From Gammaproteobacteria bacterium (GTDB taxonomy: Bacteria > Pseudomonadota > Gammaproteobacteria > SZUA-152), in contig JAUWLO010000038.1 in NCBI GenBank assembly GCA_030613605.1, positions 1 to 12,612 on the forward strand: DNA of 12,612 bases, given 5' to 3'. This document shows, in pieces, positions 1 through 6,422 of the stretch. Position numbers and translations under genes: made by a program. Positions within the stretch are counted from its first letter, which is position 1. Each line of letters begins with the position of its first letter. Below the pieces are notes generated by a model. It was not told the origin of the DNA, did not search any database, and saw nothing but the letters and a program-made list of their open reading frames with translations.

Positions 1-9
1 ACCGTACAT
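1..9 (-). CDS. Start of a further gene, cut by the window edge
   Basis: Only the first three codons (Met-Tyr-Gly) are visible, reading leftwards from an ATG at 9-7. The case for a gene is a strong Shine-Dalgarno GAGGAG at 22-17 with 7 nt before the ATG. This is the same hexamer and spacing as at the small His/Met protein of this cluster. The ATG lies 48 nt after the stop of the cytochrome c gene on the same strand, so it is probably the next gene of the copper operon. Its product cannot be judged. Confidence 0.5.
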
Positions 10-57
10 AGTTTTTCTCCTCAATTTACAATTAGTTTTACTTATATATATTTTAGG

Positions 58-540
58 CTAACGGCCACGTTGTTGCATCTCAAACCAGGCATCATACACA
101 GGTTGTGGCCACGTAGACTGGAACCAGGCAATTACTGCACTAATTTCCTGGCCACTTAGTTTGCCTTTCCAGGCAGGCATTTTTCCCTGACCTTGAACGC
201 TGCCATTACTGATTACATTACCCAGCACTTCAGTAGAATGATGCCATGCATGACCGGAACCATTGAGTGGCGGTGCCGGATAAAAACCATCCATATCTTT
301 TTTCCGCCAGTTGGCAGCGCCCTCTGCCTGACCACCATGACATGATGCACAATTATTCTGGAACACCTGCTTACCCATCGCCAGCTGGGCTGGATCCTGC
401 TGGCGTTCTGGTGCTGCAGGCACCGGCATGGCGTCCAGGTTATGAGACCCCATCTTATGATCATTGTCACAAGCGACCAACAACAGCAATGTCGCACCAA
501 TAAATATTCGAACATAGATTCTATTTTTTATTCTATTCAA
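58..540 (-). CDS. Membrane-anchored mono-heme cytochrome c lipoprotein
   Basis: A small periplasmic electron carrier of 160 residues. Residues 11-24 form a lipoprotein signal with lipobox L-V-A-C; Cys24 would be lipidated. Asp25 at position +2 is the classical inner-membrane retention signal, so the heme domain should face the periplasm from the inner membrane. After a linker with His and Met (residues 26-38), the class I cytochrome fold starts near residue 50. The heme motif is C64-A-S-C67-H68 and the likely distal ligand is Met121 in the G-K-M-P motif. The start is TTG at 540, overlapping the stop of the upstream DUF2231 gene by 4 nt and preceded by GGGAG at 9 nt; no in-frame ATG fits better. 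This implies translational coupling. I infer that it carries electrons to or from the copper oxidase or the DUF2231 protein; its exact partner is unknown. Confidence 0.9.
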   Translation of the reverse strand: MNRIKNRIYVRIFIGATLLLLVACDNDHKMGSHNLDAMPVPAAPERQQDPAQLAMGKQVFQNNCASCHGGQAEGAANWRKKDMDGFYPAPPLNGSGHAWHHSTEVLGNVISNGSVQGQGKMPAWKGKLSGQEISAVIAWFQSTWPQPVYDAWFEMQQRGR

Positions 541-1346
541 TGTGGATGACTCCCATGTTCATGGTGATCTTTTACTGAACCAGCTGCCTGAGCCTCAGTT
601 TTTTTAACCTCATGATGAGCATCCGCCGACGCATGTTCATGCGTTTCACTATGCGATGAATCTTCGGTCTGCGTGTGCTTTTCCGGTAACTCGCAATTGT
701 CCGAATCATTTACATAAAGGGTCGAGATTGGTTTTGATTTAATGGAGCGGTCATCTACATGCTCATGACTGCCTGTATGCTCATCGCTATCTGCGTGCTC
801 ATGGCTGTCCACCTTCTCTTGAGTGCTTGCCTGCGCATGATGATCTCCATCATTACCGTCATCATGCTCCCCTGAAGCATGGTCATGCGTATCCGTTTTT
901 GGTAACGACATGACGCCCAAACCAAAACGATATACTGATTCACCTCCGAGCCAGGCAGTAGATGCCAGCAGGCCTCCACTCACCAACAAAGCCATCAACA
1001 ATACGAAACTCATTCCCAGGCCTGCTTTCGCACGCCGCCAGGACCAGACCGCCAGAACAATAAACATTGCAGCTGTCCCCAGGGCCCAGTTACGGTGCTC
1101 CGTCATCGCTTCATGAGAAGGTGTGTCATGGGCCACAGAATTGTAGGCCACCACACCGGCCACTACTGTTATCACGGTAATGCCAGCACCTATCCACAAA
1201 TTCCACTGCGCGACCAACTGCCATTGTTCTCGAAGCTTACCCGCCGGCATAAACTGCGTAATAACAGACAACAAGACCGCAATGGATAGCAGACCCACCG
1301 TAAAGTGCACAAACACCGGATGCCAGTTGGGGATTATTTCGATCAT
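537..1346 (-). CDS. DUF2231 membrane protein with long His-rich tail
   Basis: A 269-residue inner-membrane protein. Residues 1-148 match the DUF2231 pattern: an N-terminal N-W-H-P-V-F-V-H-F motif (His9, His14), four predicted membrane helices (about 11-31, 46-68, 87-103, 110-132) and further histidines at 73, 78 and 84 in the loop between helices 2 and 3. These could bind heme, but that is unproven. Residues 150-269 are hydrophilic, acidic and His-rich (21 histidines, many as H-E-H or H-D-H), resembling the metal-buffering tails of zinc, nickel or copper transporters. This includes a perfectly phased six-residue repeat (see 753-806). Start: ATG 1346 with GGAG five bases upstream. The stop overlaps the start of the cytochrome c gene, so the two proteins are probably made together and may form a redox unit. 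Substrate unknown; copper is inferred from the neighbours. Confidence 0.88.
   Translation of the reverse strand: MIEIIPNWHPVFVHFTVGLLSIAVLLSVITQFMPAGKLREQWQLVAQWNLWIGAGITVITVVAGVVAYNSVAHDTPSHEAMTEHRNWALGTAAMFIVLAVWSWRRAKAGLGMSFVLLMALLVSGGLLASTAWLGGESVYRFGLGVMSLPKTDTHDHASGEHDDGNDGDHHAQASTQEKVDSHEHADSDEHTGSHEHVDDRSIKSKPISTLYVNDSDNCELPEKHTQTEDSSHSETHEHASADAHHEVKKTEAQAAGSVKDHHEHGSHPH
753..806 (-). repeat. 18-bp tandem repeat, three units, in the His-rich tail
   Basis: Three consecutive 18-bp units begin with the conserved plus-strand core TGCTCAT at 760, 778 and 796. In the minus-strand protein they encode six-residue units S-H-E-H-A-D, S-D-E-H-T-G and S-H-E-H-V-D (residues 181-198 of the DUF2231 protein). 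The repeat keeps the reading frame, so slippage would lengthen or shorten the metal-binding tail without breaking it. Confidence 0.8.
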
Positions 1347-1419
1347 TCCATCTCCATTTTTTACTTTATTTAAATAAATAATTTCACATATATAGCTTCA
1401 AATAACCGAACAGCAACAA

Positions 1420-1839
1420 CTACATGTTATGTCCGGCGTGTTCACCTGAAGTCATAGCTTTACCGGTAGTTGAACGGGAAGCCTGTACTGCTCCATCCGG
1501 TTTGCCGCCACAACGTGCCCACTCTGCATTATTTATCATCACCAGACCTCGGCTTGCCTGGGCACAGCGTACTGGTAGCGCATCGGCCACGTCAGTCGAC
1601 TCCATGACATATCGGTCATCATAGCCGCCTTCACGCGCCTTACCACTAGTCGGGATGACGGCCAGTTTTTGCAATTCAGCCGTTGTCTGACTTTTTGATG
1701 TGCTTGTGAGAGACCTATCATGGATCATGCTGGAGTGATTCATTTTGGAATGATCCATTTCTGCCGCCAGCACAGGACTGCCGATAACCAGCAGCGCTAC
1801 CATCAGACAAGTTTTCATTTTTACTGTAGAACTTTTCAT
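1420..1839 (-). CDS. Small secreted His/Met-rich protein, unknown family
   Basis: I do not recognise a named family. The 139-residue protein has a Sec signal peptide (hydrophobic core about 11-23, likely cut in V-L-A-A near residue 25). A Met/His copper-type motif follows at once (M-D-H-S-K-M-N-H-S-S-M, residues 28-38), like the Met-rich motifs of PcoA/CopA. Then come a linker, a compact region with two cysteines (Cys92, Cys110; possibly a disulfide) and a C-terminal H-A-G-H-N-M. Start: ATG 1839 has GAGGAG seven bases upstream. A longer TTG start at 1854 is rejected because the ribosome binding site would then lie inside the gene. It lies between the outer-membrane barrel and the DUF2231 protein in the copper cluster. 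A periplasmic Cu(I)-binding or delivery role is inferred. Confidence 0.82.
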   Translation of the reverse strand: MKSSTVKMKTCLMVALLVIGSPVLAAEMDHSKMNHSSMIHDRSLTSTSKSQTTAELQKLAVIPTSGKAREGGYDDRYVMESTDVADALPVRCAQASRGLVMINNAEWARCGGKPDGAVQASRSTTGKAMTSGEHAGHNM

Positions 1840-1872
1840 CACTATTCTCCTCAACTGCTAAATACTTTTACT

Positions 1873-1895
1873 GGGCGCTCTTATTGAGTACACCC
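1873..1895 (-). other. Intercistronic hairpin after the barrel gene
   Basis: Two bases after the stop codon of the outer-membrane barrel gene, the transcript can form a stem of GGGTG with CGCCC (one T-G wobble), a two-base bulge, then CTC with GAG around an AATAA loop. No T-run follows, so it is a poor intrinsic terminator. It may instead be an mRNA processing or stabilising element that sets relative expression of upstream and downstream genes in the operon. Function is inferred. Confidence 0.35.
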
Positions 1896-1896
1896 G

Positions 1897-3063
1897 TTAT
1901 TGAATGTAGCCGTGTTCAAGATTAAGTATGGAATCACGCTCACCAATGGTGTCGTTAAACATGGCATCAAAACCAAAGGCCATGCCTATTTGCACTACGG
2001 CATCATTGCCTCCGCCCAGACCATCACCATAATCGGTGTAACTTAGCTGCATAAGAAGATCCACACCCTGACCTAATCGATAAAATGCGTTAGACACCAC
2101 ACTCCACTGAGTGCCATCGTTAATATCCGCATAATCTTTGTAGGCAAAGGTCAGGCCAGCCTGATATCGCGTTAGCAACTTGGGGCGGCCGGTATGTCGC
2201 AATGACACCACCACACTGGTGTATTCACCAGCAGCCAAATTGGCCACTACAGGTGCATCGTTTACACCCTGGTTCAAGATAACCTGTCCAGCTAGTGACC
2301 AACTATGGCGCGGATCAATGTTGAGATTGGCTTCAGCGCCCCCGACCAACGCGAGACTCCACTCATCACCCGTGGTGGTTTCTACTTTCTGCCCATCAAC
2401 CAACAAACCCGCATGACGCAATCGTTTCACATAACGCAGGTCTTCCGGTTGCTCGTAGATATAACTCGCTCCCAGGCTATCAAATCTGCCCGGGGCCCCT
2501 GTGTAGGCAGCTCCATTTCGTCGGGTTCCCGCCCACAAACCAACACGCTGGATTTTTTGATCCAGAAAAAAATCAAAGCTCAATTGTTTACCGAAGATTT
2601 GATCGAATTCTTCATCTGAAGAAGCATTACCCACATGCGTATAATCCAGCAGATCATCGTCACGCATCAATGGCAATTCCAGCAAGGTATTACGTAAACG
2701 GCCACGACCAATCATCACTGCATAGTCACGATTCCAGTAAAAACCGTTTAACTGGTGGAACACAACCGCATCTTCGTTTTCTGTAAACCCAATCGTCGCA
2801 CCTGCTACCCCATCGCTGTACATACGTTTATCAAAGCGCAGCAACAAACTGGAATCCTCCAGATTAATATTCGTTTCCGCATCGGGATCTGAATCCAGTT
2901 CCACGGCATCCACACTGGCCATGATTCTCCCACCCAGCTGTATGCGCGGCATGACTTCACGATCCACTTCTAGCGCAAACACTTCTGGCGAAAGTAATGT
3001 TGCGACAAGCATTGGCAAAAACAAACGACTTAATGTTTTATTGATCATTAGAAAATTTTTCAT
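1897..3063 (-). CDS. Outer-membrane beta-barrel (porin-like) protein
   Basis: A 388-residue exported protein with a Sec signal (about 1-30, ending V-F-A). The mature chain begins with a typical first barrel strand (P-R-I-Q-L-G-G-R-I) and continues as short alternating amphipathic strands with acidic loops, no long hydrophobic helices and one short Cys-free chain. This fits a 14-18-strand barrel of porin type; it is not clearly CopB/PcoB, which normally carries Met-rich repeats at the N-terminus. Unusually, the last recognisable strand ends at Phe365 and 23 polar residues follow, whereas most outer-membrane barrels end on the aromatic residue recognised by the BAM complex. Start: ATG 3063 with AGGAGG eight bases upstream; an internal Met6 lacks such a site. 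It begins 12 nt after the copper oxidase gene, so I infer copper or small-solute passage across the outer membrane in the same pathway. Confidence 0.8.
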   Translation of the reverse strand: MKNFLMINKTLSRLFLPMLVATLLSPEVFALEVDREVMPRIQLGGRIMASVDAVELDSDPDAETNINLEDSSLLLRFDKRMYSDGVAGATIGFTENEDAVVFHQLNGFYWNRDYAVMIGRGRLRNTLLELPLMRDDDLLDYTHVGNASSDEEFDQIFGKQLSFDFFLDQKIQRVGLWAGTRRNGAAYTGAPGRFDSLGASYIYEQPEDLRYVKRLRHAGLLVDGQKVETTTGDEWSLALVGGAEANLNIDPRHSWSLAGQVILNQGVNDAPVVANLAAGEYTSVVVSLRHTGRPKLLTRYQAGLTFAYKDYADINDGTQWSVVSNAFYRLGQGVDLLMQLSYTDYGDGLGGGNDAVVQIGMAFGFDAMFNDTIGERDSILNLEHGYIQ

Positions 3064-3075
3064 TGTGTTTGCCTC

Positions 3076-4407
3076 CTATTGATCAACTGACACAGATGGA
3101 ATGTACGTTGGCTCAAAATCCTCATAAGCCAACACCGTCAGCATTCCACCAGGATAAATACCGTTATTACGCACCTGCGTGGTTTTGTGATCATGGAAGG
3201 TCCAGAAACCGGGGTTATCTCCAAGGATCATGATGTCGTAGGTACCGCCGGGTTCCACGTGAATGGTATTCATTCTGCGTGGCTCAGGCAGGTCCGCACC
3301 ATCCTGGGACACCCACCAAAAGTCGTGTCCATGTAAATGCATGTGATGAGAAAGACCCGAGGCATTAATCAGACGTATCCGAATCCACTCCCCCTGTTTA
3401 ATGCCGATGCGTTTGGTAGCGGGATAGGATTTGCCGTTGATGGCAAAAAAGTTGGGCTTAATTTCTACCCCCGAAGAACGACTCTGCAAATAAGGGGCTA
3501 TATATTCGCCGCTTTCCACTGCCTGTTTGAACTCGGCATAGTCTTTGAAAAAACCGTGGGTCTTATAATCAAGCTTACCCTGCGACATCAGCAGGTTGAC
3601 TTCTTTCATACCCTCCAGCAAACCATTCATTTCTTCACGAATAAAATTGGTATCCCAGGCTTCCAGCATCATGATGTAATCACGACTATAGGGAAAACGT
3701 TTTTTAAGGGTTTCTTTTTTGGGGTGAACAATAAAGGCACCGTGCATGGCCGAAGCAGCATGCAAAGGGGTACTCCAGTGGCAATGATACCAATGTGTCC
3801 CCGCCGGCTTTGCCTGAAAGCGGTATACAAAGGTATCGCCCGGGTGTACAGGATCCTGAGTGACCATGGGTACGCCGTCCATGGTGTACGGCAAAATAAT
3901 GCCGTGCCAGTGAATGGTGTGCATCTCTTCGGTGTGATTGGTGAAGTTTACCTGCACCCAGTCACCTTCGTTGACATGAAACTCCGGGCCCGGCACCTGG
4001 CCATTAAACGCAAACATGTGGGACGTAATGCCTGGCAGGATTTCGTGCTCAATAATCTGCACATCCACATCAAATACTTTGTACTCTACCTCGTTCGGTG
4101 ATGGCGAACCGGGGGGCTCGATCACCTGTCCCGGTTTCATGCTGTGGCCTTCCATAAACATCATCGAGCCATACTTGCTCATGTCATGACCCATGTTTGC
4201 GTGAGACATAGCCGCATGATCCATGCTCTTACCGATTGCCGCCTTTGCGCCAGCTGCCACTTCTTCCGCACGTGCTGCTGCAATCGCTGTGGTTGCTGCT
4301 ACTGCGCCACTTGCGGCTGCTGCCGTTTGGCGCAGAAAGTCACGCCGACTCACTTTTTCAGTAGAGCGGCTAGAATCCTGCTTTAATTCCTGATCTGTTT
4401 TCTTCAT
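3076..4407 (-). CDS. Tat-exported two-domain multicopper oxidase
   Basis: A laccase-like enzyme of 443 residues that couples substrate oxidation (probably Cu(I)) to reduction of O2. A twin-arginine signal (S20-R-R-D-F-L, cleavage near A47) exports it folded. A Met/His-rich stretch (63-90) precedes cupredoxin domain 1 (about 108-228) and domain 2 (about 315-430). Domain 1 has H163-x-x-H-W-H-G and H-W-Y-H208-C209-H210 followed by H216 and M221, a complete type 1 copper site plus trinuclear ligands. Domain 2 has H-H-M-H-L-H-G-H (354-361) and H405-D406-H407, where Asp replaces the type 1 Cys. With the blue copper only in the first domain, this fits the 'type C' two-domain oxidases, which act as trimers. 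Start: ATG 4407 with AAGGGA six bases upstream. First gene of the tightly spaced operon. Copper resistance is the likeliest role; phenol oxidation is possible. Confidence 0.93.
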   Translation of the reverse strand: MKKTDQELKQDSSRSTEKVSRRDFLRQTAAAASGAVAATTAIAAARAEEVAAGAKAAIGKSMDHAAMSHANMGHDMSKYGSMMFMEGHSMKPGQVIEPPGSPSPNEVEYKVFDVDVQIIEHEILPGITSHMFAFNGQVPGPEFHVNEGDWVQVNFTNHTEEMHTIHWHGIILPYTMDGVPMVTQDPVHPGDTFVYRFQAKPAGTHWYHCHWSTPLHAASAMHGAFIVHPKKETLKKRFPYSRDYIMMLEAWDTNFIREEMNGLLEGMKEVNLLMSQGKLDYKTHGFFKDYAEFKQAVESGEYIAPYLQSRSSGVEIKPNFFAINGKSYPATKRIGIKQGEWIRIRLINASGLSHHMHLHGHDFWWVSQDGADLPEPRRMNTIHVEPGGTYDIMILGDNPGFWTFHDHKTTQVRNNGIYPGGMLTVLAYEDFEPTYIPSVSVDQ

Positions 4408-4484
4408 AAAATTTCCCTTGATTCAGGTTCGCCCGAGCAAAGCTCCTGGTTAAATACCTGCAACAAAATAATCGCAAAAATGAT

Positions 4485-4524
4485 ACTAGAATATGACAAG
4501 GCAGAATTGTTAACGTTGTCTGCC
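4485..4524 (-). promoter_or_regulatory. Candidate promoter and operator of the oxidase operon
   Basis: A perfect six-base inverted repeat, GGCAGA and TCTGCC separated by 13 bases, spans 4500-4524 in the 149-nt gap upstream of the oxidase. On the minus strand it covers a possible -35 TTAACA (4513-4508), which is followed after 17 bases by a weak -10 TCTAGT (4490-4485). A dyad over the -35 and spacer is the usual place for a metal-responsive repressor or MerR-type activator. No CueR-type CCTTCC/GGAAGG box was seen, so the regulator cannot be named. Confidence 0.3.
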
Positions 4525-4556
4525 CCTGGACAAAAGGGATTAACCCCCGGGAGGAA

Positions 4557-4928
4557 TCAGGAGATGGGTGGGCGAATATCGCTGGGTAAAACGAGGGTAA
4601 CCACTGGCACATTATAATCCGTGTACGAAGTCGGAATTAAAGATAGTTCGCTGATTTCAGTGTCATTTTTTACAGTAAAATGAAGCGCGCAGGCTTCACA
4701 ATCCGTCATATTGTGATCATGGCAATCCGTCGACTGCTCATCCGTCAGGCTGTTCGCAGTAGTCATTGCCTCATGGCCCGTATTTTCATAATGGTCGGCC
4801 ATTTGCACCTCAGACGATACAGGCATAACGCTAGCCGGTGAGTGAAAAGACGCCATTACTGCACGCATTGGTAATAACACCAGAGAGAGCATGAGCAACA
4901 GATAAAAGATCCGAGTATTTTTTTTCAT
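4557..4928 (-). CDS. Small exported Cys/His protein, DUF2946/CopL-like
   Basis: A 123-residue protein with an N-terminal hydrophobic segment (about 8-26, positively charged start) that acts as signal peptide or anchor. The mature part is polar with scattered His and Met. It contains a clustered metal motif C69-H-D-H72-N-M74-T-D-C77-E-A-C80-A-L-H83 and ends in R-P-P-I-S, an arrangement reminiscent of DUF2946 and CopL-type small proteins found upstream of copA-like oxidases. Family membership is a resemblance, not a firm match. It is transcribed in the same direction as the oxidase and ends 149 nt before it. The ATG at 4928 has no clear Shine-Dalgarno sequence and is followed by a run of eight A. 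I infer a periplasmic copper sensor, chaperone or leader-type regulator for the operon. Confidence 0.75.
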   Translation of the reverse strand: MKKNTRIFYLLLMLSLVLLPMRAVMASFHSPASVMPVSSEVQMADHYENTGHEAMTTANSLTDEQSTDCHDHNMTDCEACALHFTVKNDTEISELSLIPTSYTDYNVPVVTLVLPSDIRPPIS

Positions 4929-4960
4929 TAAGTTCGGTGAATAGACATAATATTTGAGCT

Positions 4961-4990
4961 ATTAAAACACTGTTTCATTAGGTTAGTCTA
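4961..4990 (-). promoter_or_regulatory. Candidate sigma-70 promoter of the small Cys/His gene
   Basis: On the minus strand, -35 TAGACT (4990-4985; 4 of 6 consensus) and -10 TTTAAT (4966-4961; 5 of 6) are separated by 18 bases. This would give a leader of about 27 nt before the ATG at 4928. Confidence 0.3.
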
Positions 4991-4995
4991 TCGGC

Positions 4996-5007
4996 TGGAA
5001 AGTTCCA
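4996..5007. promoter_or_regulatory. Short palindrome between divergent genes
   Basis: TGGAA and TTCCA flank two bases. The palindrome lies six bases upstream of the candidate -35 of the small Cys/His gene and upstream of the bioA -10. It could be an operator for either gene, but a 10-bp palindrome can occur by chance. No BirA-type operator was found here. Confidence 0.2.
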
Positions 5008-5030
5008 TCACCCCAGCAAATAAACATCAA

Positions 5031-5057
5031 TTTCACATAAACCTCTCTTTTTATAAT
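5031..5057 (+). promoter_or_regulatory. Candidate promoter of bioA
   Basis: A perfect -10 TATAAT lies at 5052-5057, about 78 bases before the bioA ATG. The -35 is weak: TTTCAC at 5031-5036 with 15-bp spacing, or overlapping alternatives. An activator or tolerant sigma-70 use would be needed for strong expression. Confidence 0.4.
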
Positions 5058-5134
5058 GAATATCCGCACGGAAAATATATCGAAAAACCACTTAAACTGT
5101 CAGGAAACAGCGCGATTCGAGATATGATGCAAAC

Positions 5135-6421
5135 ATGAACACCGAAGACATTCAAAAAATAGATCAGGAACATGTCTGGCACCCATACAGCAGCATGAAT
5201 TCAGACTTACCCGTTTACCCGGTGAAATCCGCTAAAGGCGTGCGACTTACACTGACAGATGACAGGGAGTTAATCGATGGCATGTCGTCCTGGTGGTGTG
5301 TTATCCATGGTTACAACCATCCCGTCATTAATGCGGCACTGGAACAGCAAATTCACAAAATGTCCCACGTGATGTTTGGTGGACTCACCCATGAGCCTGC
5401 TATTGAACTCTCTAAACAACTCACCGAAATCACACCGGAGCCGCTACAAAAAGTATTTTTTTCCGACTCGGGTTCAGTGTCCGTTGAAGTCGCTTTAAAA
5501 ATGGCGATTCAATACTGGCATGCCAAAGGCCAGTCTCAGCGCCAGCATTTTATTAGTCTTCGTTCTGGCTATCATGGCGACACCATTGGCGCCATGTCGG
5601 TAAGCGACCCGGAAACGGGTATGCATTCCATCTTTCAGAAAATATTGCCAAAAAATCATTTTGCCAAACAACCCCGATGCCGCTTTGGCCAACCTTGCGC
5701 CGAAAACGATATTGGATCACTTGAACAAACACTTAAAGAACATGCTGAAAAAACAGCTGCAGTAATTATGGAGCCCATCGTGCAAGGCGCTGGTGGCATG
5801 TGGTTTTACTCTGCAGACTATTTAAAAAAGGCACGCGAGTTGTGCGATCACTATGACGTGTTATTAATACTGGATGAGATTGCCACAGGCTTTGGCCGTA
5901 CCGGCAAACTGTTCGCTTGTGAACACGCAGAAATATCACCCGACATTATGTGTGTCGGCAAGGCATTAACGGGCGGTTATTTAACCCTGGCAGCAACACT
6001 GACCACAACAGAAATATCAGACACCATCAGCCAGTCAGATCCTGGCGTATTCATGCATGGACCAACATTCATGGCCAATCCTCTGGCCTGCACAGCGGCT
6101 TCAGCTAGCATACGCTTATTGCTTGAATCGCCATGGCAGAAAAACGTTCGGCGCATAGAGGAAAATTTACGGGGTGGGCTCGCACCCTGCAAGGATTTTG
6201 ATTTTGTCGAAGATGTTCGCGTACTGGGTGCCATCGGTGTGGTTGAACTACAGCAGCCTGTGGACATGAAATCCATTACCCGAGATTTTGTGGGTGCCGG
6301 AGTCTGGATTCGCCCTTTTGGCAAACTGGTTTATTTAATGCCGCCCTTCATCATTAATGATGAAGATTTGGCCACGCTAACAAACACTGTGGTTTCTGTT
6401 GTTTCCAGGCTAAAAATGTAA
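5135..6421 (+). CDS. bioA: Adenosylmethionine-8-amino-7-oxononanoate aminotransferase BioA
   Basis: Catalyses the PLP-dependent transfer of the amino group of S-adenosylmethionine to 8-amino-7-oxononanoate (KAPA), giving 7,8-diaminononanoate (DAPA), the third step of biotin ring assembly, in the cytosol. The 428 residues match the family length. Visible landmarks are W53-W54 and Y146-H147 of the substrate pocket, S112-G-S phosphate loop, L-D247-E-I-A-T-G-F-G-R-T-G binding the PLP pyridine nitrogen, catalytic Lys276 in V-G-K-A-L-T-G-G, and the BioA-specific W-I-R393-P-F-G-K-L carboxylate site. An in-frame stop at 5093 leaves ATG 5135 as the only start. Its ribosome site is weak; a four-codon frame (5124-5138) overlaps the start but is probably chance. 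No other bio gene is in the window, so bioA is detached from the rest of the biotin genes here. Confidence 0.98.
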   Translation: MNTEDIQKIDQEHVWHPYSSMNSDLPVYPVKSAKGVRLTLTDDRELIDGMSSWWCVIHGYNHPVINAALEQQIHKMSHVMFGGLTHEPAIELSKQLTEITPEPLQKVFFSDSGSVSVEVALKMAIQYWHAKGQSQRQHFISLRSGYHGDTIGAMSVSDPETGMHSIFQKILPKNHFAKQPRCRFGQPCAENDIGSLEQTLKEHAEKTAAVIMEPIVQGAGGMWFYSADYLKKARELCDHYDVLLILDEIATGFGRTGKLFACEHAEISPDIMCVGKALTGGYLTLAATLTTTEISDTISQSDPGVFMHGPTFMANPLACTAASASIRLLLESPWQKNVRRIEENLRGGLAPCKDFDFVEDVRVLGAIGVVELQQPVDMKSITRDFVGAGVWIRPFGKLVYLMPPFIINDEDLATLTNTVVSVVSRLKM

Positions 6422-6422
6422 C

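Noticed and set aside
1365..1378. 14-bp palindrome of A and T between the small secreted protein and the DUF2231 gene
   Set aside because: Made only of A and T in an AT-rich gap; such palindromes are expected by chance and no promoter fits around it.
3337..4101. Long plus-strand frame of 254 codons opposite the oxidase gene
   Set aside because: It lies wholly antisense to a clear multicopper oxidase, its translation has no domain or sensible composition, and it has no ribosome site; it is a shadow of the codon pattern on the other strand.
4370..4612. Minus-strand frame of 80 codons across the gap before the oxidase
   Set aside because: It overlaps both the end of the small Cys/His gene and the start of the oxidase in another frame, and its product looks random.
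4988..4995. Minus-strand GCCGATAG upstream of the small Cys/His gene, like a sigma-28 -10 box
   Set aside because: The eight bases located 11 bp upstream do not resemble TAAAGTTT, so only half of the promoter is present.
5124..5138. Four-codon frame overlapping the bioA start as ATGA
   Set aside because: Too short to judge; no ribosome site and likely chance, although bioA itself has a weak ribosome site.
6422..6422. Terminator between bioA and the phosphatase gene
   Set aside because: The stop codons are one base apart and no stem followed by a T-run was seen on either side.
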